From: Streptomyces sp. NBC_00377
GTDB lineage: Bacteria > Actinomycetota > Actinomycetes > Streptomycetales > Streptomycetaceae
Direction of reading: 5' to 3'
Length of the DNA stretch: 64,000 nucleotides
Assembly (NCBI RefSeq): GCF_036075115.1
Contig: NZ_CP107958.1
Location: 124,001 to 188,000 of the forward strand
Below are positions 27,069 to 34,654 of this stretch, in pieces. The position numbers and the translations under genes were made by a program. How positions within the stretch are numbered: the first letter of the stretch is position 1; every line of letters starts with the position of its first letter. The notes below the pieces were generated by a model, which was not told the DNA's origin, did not search any database, and saw only the letters and a program-made list of their open reading frames with translations.

Positions 27069-27237
27069 CTAGTGCCGCGGCGGGCAACGTTTGCCCGTCA
27101 AGGAGCGGCGTCCGGTGCGTGCTCTCGGCGTGCCGGCCGGAAGTCCTCGTACTGGACGTACCTGGGCTTTCGGCCGGTGCGGCGAGAGTGCGTGCCGGGC
27201 GTCGCGACGGGGCGAACGTTGCCTGTCGCGGCACTAG
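27069..27237. repeat. MITE-like long imperfect palindrome
   Basis: A 169-base element whose two halves are imperfect inverted copies of about 70 bases. It begins CTAGTGCCGCG and ends CGCGGCACTAG, with matching internal blocks such as GGCAACGTTTGCCC / GGGGCGAACGTTGCC and GTGCGTGCTCTC / GAGAGTGCGTGC. No coding capacity. It lies between the TetR gene and an MFS relic. The terminal symmetry and size fit a non-autonomous, IS-mobilised MITE. Confidence 0.7.
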
Positions 27238-27278
27238 CTCCAGCATGAGTGCTGCCGATGCCGTGAACAGCGGAGCTA

Positions 27279-27971
27279 TCAGCGTCGGCATCGCACACCC
27301 TCCCTGCCTGTGGCCTGGAGTCCGAAGTAGACGGCGAGTGACCAGGCGGTCGGACTGCGGGGCATGCGAATGCCGGGACCGGGTGGCGAGCTCGGTGTGC
27401 CGGTGCCGGTGCCGGTGCGGGTGCCGGTGTCCGCGATGCGCTCAGCGGGACCGCGGGCGAGGGCCAGCCACGGGGGTAAGGCGACGAGGGCGATGGCGGC
27501 CCACGCCCCAGGCCGACCCCGCCAGTCACTGCCGAAGACCTCCGCCAGCGCGATGGTGACGGCGTCGGCGCTCGATCCAGGATGAGGGTCATGGAGTACA
27601 GGCCGAACGGGTCCGGGGAAGCGTTGCTTGACGACGACGGGCAGGAGGACGTTGGCCACTGCGATCCCGGCAAGGGCGAGGGCGCTCAGGGCGACGAACA
27701 GGCCGGTTCCTCCGACGACCGGACGCAGGGCGAGTCCGGCCGCGATCGCGGCCATACCGGCGGCGATGACACCGTCGGGCCCGTGACGACGGGCGAGACG
27801 GGGCGCGACAGAGCCGACCAGGCGAAGCACACTGCGGGAACGGAGGTGAGCACACCCGCTGCGGTGGCGCTCATCCCGAGGCTCGCACGCACCTCTTCGA
27901 GAACCGGCCCGAGGCTGGTGACCGCAGGCCGGAGGTTGGCCGCGGCGACCAGGAGGCAACGAGGGCCGCAC
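27279..27971 (-). pseudogene. MFS transporter relic (CynX/NimT type)
   Basis: Minus-strand frames carry NLRPAVTSLGPVLEEVRASL and SATAAGVLTSVPAVCFA, then in another frame GSVAPRLARRHGPDGVIAAG through GIAVANVLLPVVVKQRFPG, and further on ADAVTIALAEVFGSDWRG and PTAWSLAVYFGLQ. These are consecutive blocks of a CynX/NimT-type MFS transporter with at least two frameshifts. The C-terminal half is missing and a run of GTGCCG repeats lies near the break. The 5' end is cut at the direct repeat beginning 27941. Confidence 0.75.
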
Positions 27972-28139
27972 CCAGAGCGTGGAGCGGGCCGTGTCGGGGC
28001 ACGCTTCCGCACACCGGCGGCCACGGGTTCCTCGTTAGGCAGAGCTCAATCCCTATGATCACGCGCCCGTGACAGACAACTGCCATCGGAGCCACGGCCT
28101 GCATTCGCCGGTAGGAGTCTCCTGCGTCAGCCCGCCTAA
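27941..28139. repeat. Direct repeat block R1, copy 1
   Basis: About 200 bases that recur at 37602-37812 with roughly 85-90% identity. They start CGCGGCGACCAGGAGGCAA and end CCCGCCTAA, with a conserved middle ATCACGCGCCCGTGACAGAC. No gene is seen in it; part may be the end of an IS1380-like element. After the last shared base this copy switches to a tRNA 3' end. Confidence 0.8.
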
Positions 28140-28177
28140 TAGAGCGGGTGTCGCAGGTTCGAATCCTGCCGAGAGCA
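28140..28177 (+). other. tRNA 3'-end fragment
   Basis: The sequence contains a perfect T-arm, GCAGG-TTCGAAT-CCTGC (28153-28169), followed by a 7-base acceptor strand CGAGAGC and a discriminator A. The matching 5' acceptor half (GCTCTCG) and a D-arm are absent upstream, so only the 3' part of a tRNA gene is present. The native terminator follows. The amino-acid identity is not determined (the acceptor and T-arm are Arg-like). This is the pattern left by integration into a tRNA 3' end. Confidence 0.7.
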
Positions 28178-28186
28178 CACGGGAGC

Positions 28187-28217
28187 GGCCCCGGCCCGAT
28201 CATGGTCCGGGGCCTTT
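28187..28217 (+). terminator. Rho-independent terminator behind the tRNA fragment
   Basis: Perfect 8-base stem GGCCCCGG / CCGGGGCC with a 12-base loop, followed by TTT. Position directly behind the tRNA 3' end is usual for tRNA genes. Confidence 0.7.
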
Positions 28218-28403
28218 GACATCCACTTCTGACGGCGACGACGCGGAAACGGCTGCGGGCCAGCAGATCGTCCCGCCGCCCCATTTACCCTGGTAGGGAG
28301 CTGTACCTGGCCGGCCAGGCGAAGCCTCGCGGAACACGACTCACAGCGATGTGCCTCCACCTGACCGAATGTTCAACTCACCGCTCGGTCCCGAAAGTCA
28401 GGA

Positions 28404-28847
28404 CTATTTCATCTCATCGCGCCAACCGCTGCTGTAGGACCTGTTCCAGGCGATCCACAAGACGAGAGCCGTGCCGATCCCCGTGCTGACGAATTCCCAA
28501 GCTGCGCGTACAAGCAGGTCAGAGCGGTCGGCGACAGCCCAGTCCTGGCCCGCGAACAGCGGTATGTCCGTCAAAAGCTCTTCATCGGCAGCGAAGGAGA
28601 GACCGCGGATCTCACCGGTCCCACGCTGCCCTCCAGGCAGACGCCACACGCCGCGACATGGGCCGCCCGACTCGCAGTGCACGTATCCTTCCGTGTTCGT
28701 GCGGTGCCCGTCGATGAACCGATAAGTGTTGTGCGCGGCGAACCACAACGGCAGCGCGAGAGCGCACAGGCACACGAACAGCACCACCCGGAACAACGGC
28801 TTAAGCCCACTCAGTAGCTCGGCACCCCATGACGACGAGCCCATGCC
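28404..28847 (-). CDS. Hypothetical membrane protein
   Basis: A 147-aa protein starting MGSSSWGAELLSGLKPLFRV behind GAGGTGG. One helix near the N-terminus (LFRVVLFVCLCALALPLWFAA), an external loop of about 70 residues with two cysteines (VHCESGGPCRGVW), and a second helix near the end (FVSTGIGTALVLWIAW). This looks like a two-pass membrane protein with a folded extracytoplasmic loop. No family recognised. It is the only gene in the 798-base segment between the tRNA fragment and repeat R2, so it probably came with the integrated DNA. Confidence 0.6.
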   Translation of the reverse strand, partial: GMGSSSWGAELLSGLKPLFRVVLFVCLCALALPLWFAAHNTYRFIDGHRTNTEGYVHCESGGPCRGVWRLPGGQRGTGEIRGLSFAADEELLTDIPLFAGQDWAVADRSDLLVRAAWEFVSTGIGTALVLWIAWNRSYSSGWRDEMK

Positions 28848-28937
28848 ACACCACCTCATCGTCTTTGTGCATGTACCGAGGTCCAGGAGACAGCAGGCTA
28901 CCCAAGCGGTACCACCGAACGGTCCCCGAGAGCAGCG

Positions 28938-29097
28938 CACCGACCACGCGGGGACCAGCCACGTTTCCTGGCCCTCACCCCGCCCGCGGCGCTCACCAGT
29001 GCCTTCCCCTCCGAAGGCATCCGATCATCCTCCCCCGCCACCGGGGTCCACTGTCAGCGAGGACTGCAGGTGTACGACCCACCCACCACGTGGGCTG
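28938..29097. repeat. Direct repeat block R2, copy 1
   Basis: About 160 bases recurring at 37874-38048: starts ACCGACCACGCG, ends CCACCACGTGGGCT, with GGGGTCCACTGTCAGCGAGG in between. In copy 2 this block follows R1 after only 61 bases; here 798 bases intervene. Confidence 0.8.
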
Positions 29098-29209
29098 GCT
29101 CGCCGGCTGCCGCCGACTCCACCGCCGCTACGAGCGCAAAGCCGAACACTTCCTCGCCTTCGCCGCCATCGCCTGCACCCTCATCTGCTACCGCCGACTC
29201 ACCAAATGA
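29085..29209 (+). pseudogene. IS5-family transposase C-terminal relic
   Basis: Reads CRRLHRRYERKAEHFLAFAA then IACTLICYRRLTK and stop, the characteristic C-terminus of IS5-type transposases (RRYERKAxHFLAFxxIACxLICYRRL). Only about 38 codons remain, joined to repeat R2. Confidence 0.8.
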
Positions 29210-29279
29210 GATGAGGGGCGGACAAGGCAGGCCAGGCAGGTGGCCTTGTCGAACTTGGCCTGGACGTCGTCGTGGCCGC

Positions 29280-30000
29280 TCATGCGCAGGGGGCGCCATT
29301 CCCGGCTGAGGTGGCCCTGGGGGCAGGTGGCCTACTGATTCCCCCAGTTGATGTGAAGGCGGACTTCCCGAAGCCGTGGCCGCTCTTGGCCTGGCGGTTG
29401 TGGTCGGCGACGATCGGGCCGAGCAGTGTGATCCCGTGAACTTCCTGGGCGCGTTGGATGTGCGCCGGGGTGATGTAGGCGGCATCGACCACGTGCTCGG
29501 CTGGCACCAGAGCTATTTGGCCTACGATGTCGTGGACCTGCTCAGTGAGCCGGACGTCCTGGACCGGGGGGATCGTGGTGGCGACGTGCACGACGATCTC
29601 GGGTCGCTGTTCCTCGCAGGTTTTCGGTGTAGTGCACGCGATAGCCGCTCCACTCGGTGCCGTTCTTGGTGCAGTGGTGCGCGTCGGTGTGGTAGGGAGA
29701 GTCAAAGCGCAGGCTTGCCTGTGGCAGCGTGTGCCCGTCGCGCCAGCGGAGCTGTCCTTCCTCGTCCCAGTAGTAGTGGTGGACCCATACCTGTCGCAGG
29801 ATCTCCACCTGGGCAAGAGCCCGCAGCCGGCCAGGCGTGCTGGGAGACCACAGGGCGGTCAGCAGCTTGTGCCCGTCCTGTCCGGAAGTCTCCGCCCGCG
29901 CGATCACGGCCTCCGGCCCGCCGGGCACCTTCCTGATCTCGATCTGCCGTCCGTACCGTTTGTGCCGATCGGGTTCGATCAGCGGCTCCGATCGCGTTCA
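29280..30000 (-). pseudogene. IS1182-family transposase relic
   Basis: Minus-strand frames read QIEIRKVPGGPEAVIARAET, QVWVHHYYWDEEGQLRWRDG, LRFDSPYHTDAHHCTKNGTE, WSGYRVHYTE, then shifted EIVVHVATTIPPVQDVRLTE and AEHVVDAAYITPAHIQRAQE, ITLLGPIVADHNRQAKSGHG. These are successive segments of an IS1182 transposase with at least one frameshift. N- and C-terminal parts are gone. Confidence 0.8.
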
Positions 30001-30112
30001 TCGACTGACGGACGCCGGCCTTGCGGCAGGCGTCGGCGAAGGCCCGGCTGGTGTACTGGGTGGGCTACGTGGTCCGTGTGCATGACAGCTCCGGCGCAGT
30101 TGTCGTGACGGG

Positions 30113-30712
30113 TCAGAGGACCAGGGGCCCGGTGAGGTAGTGCTGGAGTACATGGCCGACCGCTCCGGCCAGGATCTCGGTCTCGGTCTCGGCCAGTACC
30201 TCCAGGCCGATCACATCGCGAGCCATGATCAGTCCGACCGCCTGTGATGCGGCCAGGGCGGCGCGCAACCGGGCCTGGGGCACGTTCAGCCCCTCGGTAA
30301 GGGGAACGAGCATGGCCTGGGTGACCCGCTCGCGCAGCACCCTGGCGGCCGCCTCCTCGGAAGCCGCCGCACGGATCAGCCCCGTGATCTTCAGCCGTCC
30401 GTCCGTGGTGTCGACGGTTCCCAGAACGTGGGCTGCCAGCCGCCGGCCGATGGTCTCTCTTGGGCCGCCGAGCAGCTCGGCCAGCACGGTCTCCGGGTCG
30501 AACGGCAGGGGCGCTGCTGCGGCGAACAACTGCTGCTTGGAGCCGAAGAAGTGGGAGACCAGGGCTGCGTCGACCTCGGCCTCGACCGCCACGCTCCGCA
30601 TCGTCGTCCGGTCGTAGCCGAGTTCGGCGAACTTGCGGCGCGCCACTTCCAGGATTGTCTCGCGGGTGCCGGTTTCTCCCGGGCGGCGTCCGAGCCGGGT
30701 GGGTGGGGTCAT
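30113..30712 (-). CDS. TetR-family transcriptional regulator
   Basis: A 199-aa TetR regulator. HTH: GTRETILEVARRKFAELGYD, RTTMRSVAVEAEVDAALVSHFFGSKQQLF (residues about 13-60), followed by a C-terminal TetR_C_17-like ligand domain (AELLGGPRETIGRRLAAHVL, GLIMARDVIGLEVLAE). The ATG at 30712 has AGGAGG 6 bases upstream; the frame to 30775 is not needed. It is divergent from a DHA2 exporter, and the intergenic region has long inverted repeats over a promoter, a classical repressor-pump arrangement. Confidence 0.92.
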   Translation of the reverse strand: MTPPTRLGRRPGETGTRETILEVARRKFAELGYDRTTMRSVAVEAEVDAALVSHFFGSKQQLFAAAAPLPFDPETVLAELLGGPRETIGRRLAAHVLGTVDTTDGRLKITGLIRAAASEEAAARVLRERVTQAMLVPLTEGLNVPQARLRAALAASQAVGLIMARDVIGLEVLAETETEILAGAVGHVLQHYLTGPLVL

Positions 30713-30733
30713 GGCGAGCCTCCTGGCATGGGT

Positions 30734-30785
30734 TTGACACAGCAATTCACCACGTGCAGAATTAAATATCAGCACCTGGTGAATT
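30734..30785 (+). promoter_or_regulatory. Exporter promoter and TetR operator region
   Basis: TTGACA (30734-30739) with a 17-base spacer and CAGAAT (30757-30762) reads towards the exporter. Arms AATTCACCA (30744-30752) and TGGTGAATT (30777-30785) form a perfect 9-base inverted repeat around it, with inner CGTGCAG / AGCACCTG partly symmetric. The repeat overlaps the promoter, so binding there would block transcription. Confidence 0.65.
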
Positions 30786-30879
30786 CATTCTAGAGGGCTG
30801 CCGCCGACGACGCCGATTCTGCGTGCCGGCCAGCACCGTGCGCCACTTCCCTCCGCCTCCTGAGCAGGAGTTCCTCCAT

Positions 30880-32376
30880 ATGTCTGTCCGACCGCCCCGC
30901 TCCGCCGAGGCACTCCCCTTGGACCGCCGCCGCTGGTGGGTGCTGGCCGTCATTGGCGTCGCCCAGCTGATGGTCGTCCTCGACGCCACGATCGTGAACA
31001 TCGCCCTGCCCTCCGCCCAGCACGATCTCGGCTTCTCTGACTCCGACCGGCAGTGGGTGGTGACCGCCTACTCCCTGGCCTTCGGCAGCCTGCTCCTCGT
31101 CGGCGGACGCCTGGCGGACCTGTTCGGACACAAGCGCGTCTTCCTCGTCGGAGTCACCGGCTTCGCGGTTGCTTCCGCCTTGGCGGGCGCCGCCGGGAAC
31201 TTCGAGCTGCTGATCGTAGGGCGCGCCCTGCAGGGCGTCTTCGGGGCGATCCTGTCCCCCTCGGCCCTCACCCTGCTGAACGTCACCTTCACCGAGGGCA
31301 AGGAACGTGCCAAGGCGCTGGGCGTCTTCGGCGCCATCGCGGGCACCGGCGGCGCGATCGGGCTTCTGCTCGGCGGTCTGCTCACCGAGCACCTGAGCTG
31401 GCGCTGGACCCTGTACGTAAACCTGGCCTTCGCAGCACTCGCCCTGGTCGGAGGCGCCCTGAACCTCCACCGCACTGAGCGCGGGGCCAAGCCCATTCTC
31501 GACCTGCCCGGCACGGCCCTGGTCTCCGCAGGACTGTTCTGCCTGGTCTACGGCCTGTCCAAGGCCGAGTCCAACGGCTGGGACTCCGCGGCGACCTGGG
31601 GCCTCCTGCCCGCCGGAGTGGCACTGATCGCCGCGTTCGCCTTCTGGCAGACCCGGTCGGCCAACCCGCTCCTTCCCCTGCGCATCCTGCGCGACCGCGA
31701 CCGCGCCGCCTCCTTCACCGCCGTCCTGGTCGCCGCGAGCGGCATGTTCGGGATCTTCCTGTTCCTCACCTACTACCTTCAGATCACGCTCGGCTACAGC
31801 CCGGTGAGCACCGGCGTCGCCTTCCTCCCGATGATCGGCTCACTCATCGTGTCCGCACAGATCTCCACCAACCTCACCGTCCGGCGGCTCGGACCCCGCA
31901 TCGCCGTCCCAGCGGGCATGCTGCTCGCAGCCGCCGGCCTGGCCTGGCTCACCGGAATCGGCCTCGACACCCCCTACGCCAGCCACGTCCTGCCGCCCTT
32001 GCTGATCATCGGCCTCGGCCTCGGCCACGTCGTGCCGCCCGCCCTCGGCATCGCCACCGCCGGTGTCGCCCCCACTGACATCGGCGCGGCCTCCGCCACC
32101 GTCAACACCATGCAGCAGGTCGGCGGCTCCATCGGCACGGCCCTGCTCAACACTCTCGCCGCCAGCGCCGCGACTGCCTACCTGGCAGACCACACCCCCA
32201 GCGCCGACACGCTCGCCCAAGCCCAACTGCACAGCTTCACCACCGCCTTCTGGTGGTCCGCCGGCATCTTCGCTCTCGGCGCCGTCATCACGGCCTTCCT
32301 CTACCGCAGCCGGAGCAGCACGCCAGCACAGCCCCACCAGGAGACAGCACCGGAGCCCATGGCGGCACACATGTGA
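30880..32376 (+). CDS. MFS drug exporter, DHA2 family
   Basis: A 498-aa, 14-helix DHA2-type transporter. It begins RRRWWVLAVIGVAQLMVVLD with the family TM1 motif (VVLDATIVNIALP), then DRQWVVTAYSLAFGSLLLVG, motif A GRLADLFGHKRVF and motif C-like GAIAGTGGAIGLLLGGLL. The ATG at 30880 follows CAGGAG with 9-base spacing. Divergent from the TetR gene. Likely efflux of a drug-like compound; substrate unknown. Confidence 0.93.
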   Translation: MSVRPPRSAEALPLDRRRWWVLAVIGVAQLMVVLDATIVNIALPSAQHDLGFSDSDRQWVVTAYSLAFGSLLLVGGRLADLFGHKRVFLVGVTGFAVASALAGAAGNFELLIVGRALQGVFGAILSPSALTLLNVTFTEGKERAKALGVFGAIAGTGGAIGLLLGGLLTEHLSWRWTLYVNLAFAALALVGGALNLHRTERGAKPILDLPGTALVSAGLFCLVYGLSKAESNGWDSAATWGLLPAGVALIAAFAFWQTRSANPLLPLRILRDRDRAASFTAVLVAASGMFGIFLFLTYYLQITLGYSPVSTGVAFLPMIGSLIVSAQISTNLTVRRLGPRIAVPAGMLLAAAGLAWLTGIGLDTPYASHVLPPLLIIGLGLGHVVPPALGIATAGVAPTDIGAASATVNTMQQVGGSIGTALLNTLAASAATAYLADHTPSADTLAQAQLHSFTTAFWWSAGIFALGAVITAFLYRSRSSTPAQPHQETAPEPMAAHM

Positions 32377-32418
32377 ACGACCCCAACCGTGCATAACTGA
32401 CACCAGAAGGGATACGTC

Positions 32419-33054
32419 CCCCGCGTCGACCTGGAGCGGTTCTGCCGTGAACTCGGCCCCGACTATGTCCCGCTCGTACGCACCCACTACTTCTACGGAA
32501 CGACCCCCGCCTGGCCGCGCTCCAGGAGCGCGGCCTGATCAAGGACGTGTCGAGGTATCCGGTCGTGGAGGATCCTGCCTGGCGGCCGACGCGTTGATCA
32601 CCGACTACTTCTCCATCATGTTCGACTACGCGTGCCTCGACCGCCCGATCATCACCTACGCGGACGACTGGGAGGTCTACCGCAAGGCGCGCGGCGTGTA
32701 CTTCGACGTTCTCTCGGACAACCCGGGCGAGACCCCGGGAGCGACGGCGACCACCGAGGACGAGCTGATCGAGACCTTCCGCTCGGGCGCCTGGAACGGC
32801 CCGGCGGCAGCTGAGCTCCGCGCGGTCTTCCGCCGCCGGTTCGTCCAGTACGACGACGGAAACGCGGCGGAGTGCATCGTCACACACCTCTTCCTCACCG
32901 AGAAGGTCGCGATCCCCCCGGTGCTCCCGCTGCACGAGCGAACACCGGCACCATCAGCAGCAGCGGTTGCCCAGGGCCTTCTTCCTGGGCAACCCCCCGC
33001 GGACACCGCCCCTGACCCGCGCCTGAAGCGCACGATCAGAAAGGCGAACCGGGC
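32419..33054 (+). pseudogene. CDP-glycerol glycerophosphotransferase (TagB/TagF) C-terminal relic
   Basis: Reads VDLERFCRELGPDYVPLVRT then, after a frameshift, AADALITDYFSIMFDYACLD, RPIITYADDWEVYRKARGVY, GETPGATATTEDELIETFRS and FRRRFVQYDDGNAAECIVTH. This is the C-terminal half of the wall-teichoic-acid polymerase family, including the nucleotide-binding ADALITDYSS region. No N-terminal half or start is present. The right side is cut by the IS256 element. Confidence 0.85.
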
Positions 33055-34444
33055 GTGTCAGCGATCTTGTGTAGTCGGTTGGTGTCATTGGATGCTGAGC
33101 TGGTCCTCGAAGAAGAGTGAGAACTGGTTCAGTGCCTCTTTCCAGTGTGCGGCGACGTGGTTCGCGTCGCGCGCTTTGGGGTTGATCTGCTCGCGGACCG
33201 CGAGGTAGAGGACCTTCAACGCGGCTGTTCCGAGGGGAAATGGCCGCGGTTGCGGGTGGCTTTGCGGAGCCGGGAGTTGATCGACTCGACCATGTTCGTG
33301 GAGTAGACCACCGTCCTTATGGCCGGCGGGAACGCCAGGTAGGGCGTGAACTCCGGCCAGGCCGACCGCCAGGTCCGGACGATCGCCGGGTAGCGTTGAC
33401 CCAGGTCAGAGGCCTCGAAGTTGTCGAGGGCCTGTTCGGCGGCCTGTTCGGTCGGGGCTGCATAGATCGCTTTGAGGGCCGGGACCAGTTTGGGGTGGTC
33501 CCGCACCGATGACAGCCGGAGCGAGGCCCTGGTCAAGTGGATCACGCAGGTCTGGACGGTGGCCTTGGGCCAGGTCGCGGTGATCGCGTCGGGCAGGCCT
33601 TTCAGGCCGTCGCAGGCGACGATGCAGACGTCTTCGACGCCGCGGTTGCGTAGTTCTGACAGGACTGCCATCCATGTGGTGGCGCCCTCGCCCTCGGAGC
33701 CGACCCATAGGCCCAGGACGTCCTTGTGGCCGTCCATGTCGACCCCCGACGGCCAGGTAGACCGGCTTGGAGGTCACCGAACCCGAGCGGATTTTCACCC
33801 ACAATGCGTCGATGTAGATGATGGGCCAGACGGCATCGAGGGGCCTGTTCTGCCAGGTCACGAGCTCATCGACCACGGCATCGGTGACCTTGCTGATCAG
33901 GTCGGGGCTGACCTCGGCCCCGTAGATCTGGGCAAGGTGGGAACGGATGTCACGCACGCTCATTCCGCGGGCGTAAAGCGAGAGGATCCGGTCGTTGAAC
34001 CCGGAGAGCCGACGGGCGTTCTTCGGGACCAGGCGCGGTTCGAAGTCGCCGTTGCGGTCCCGCGGCACCGCCAGAGCGATCGCGCCGGCATCGGTGAGAA
34101 CTGTCTTGGGCGAGGGCCCGTTGCGGGAGTTTCCCGACCCGCGACCAGCAAAATCGCCCCGCTCATAGCCAAGATGCCCGCTCATCTCGGCTTCCAGAGC
34201 CTGCTCCAGAACAGCCTTGGTGATCTCCGTCAGCAGCCCACCCTCACCGAGCAGAGCCACCCCGGAAGCATCGGCCTTGTCGAGCAACCGCTCGGCGACC
34301 TCATTCACCATCTCGTCCCCGGCCGCAGAGGCAACCGGTTCCGTCTTGTCTGCCATGACTCGTCCGATCTGCCCGGCCCAAGAGCCCGAGGCCGAGCCCC
34401 GGGCCAGGCTGTCACATCACGGACTTACACGATCTTTCAGACAC
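33055..34444 (-). mobile_element. IS256-family insertion sequence
   Basis: Imperfect terminal inverted repeats beginning GTGTCAGCGATCTTGTGTAG at the left and GTGTCTGAAAGATCGTGTAA (reverse strand) at the right enclose one transposase gene. Length about 1390 bases is normal for IS256. I do not see a clear 8-9 base target duplication. Confidence 0.75.
33085..34356 (-). pseudogene. IS256-family (mutator) transposase with two frameshifts
   Basis: Starts MADKTEPVASAAGDEMVNEV and has the mutator-type core: GMSVRDIRSHLAQIYGAEVS, IYIDALWVKIRSG (first Asp), then after a frameshift near 33745 VLGLWVGSEGEGATTWMAVL, CDGLKGLPDAI (second Asp), RTVVYSTNMVESINSRLRKA (Glu region), NRGHFPSEQ. The first break fits one extra G in a run of five G; the second, near 33225, fits one missing base, after which ALKVLYLAVREQINPKARDA and FEDQLSIQ complete the family C-terminus at 33085. 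Otherwise full length, so the element may be recently inactivated or mis-sequenced. Confidence 0.88.
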
Positions 34445-34572
34445 GCTCAACTCGCCGGCCGCGGTGGCGTGTGAGACCTCTTTGCGGCCCGGTGCCCGCT
34501 GTCCCCGAGTACAGCCACCTGAGGCTTCGCATCTGGACGATGGTCACCAGCAAGGCTTCAGCCTCTCGATGG

Positions 34573-34605
34573 AGAACGCCCGGCTGGGTTTCCCAGCCGG
34601 GCGTT
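34573..34605 (-). terminator. Strong hairpin terminator of the RHS gene
   Basis: Perfect 15-base stem (GAACGCCCGGCTGGG and its complement) with a TTT loop, about 50 bases beyond the RHS stop codon. No long U tract, as is usual in Streptomyces. Confidence 0.8.
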
Positions 34606-34654
34606 CATGTGCTGTTGGTGGTGTCGTCTACCGTTCAGGTGGGTGTGGGCGTTG

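Noticed and set aside
27390..27435. GTGCCG tandem repeats as a possible CRISPR or regulatory repeat
   Set aside because: Short simple-sequence run inside the MFS relic; no spacers or palindromic repeat units. No CRISPR array was seen anywhere in the window.
28081..28177. Complete tRNA gene
   Set aside because: The 5' acceptor half and D-arm are missing and the upstream sequence belongs to repeat R1, which occurs elsewhere without the tRNA part.
33216..34356. Programmed frameshift in the IS256 transposase
   Set aside because: IS256 enzymes are normally made from a single frame; two independent breaks, one in a G run, fit mutation or sequencing error better.
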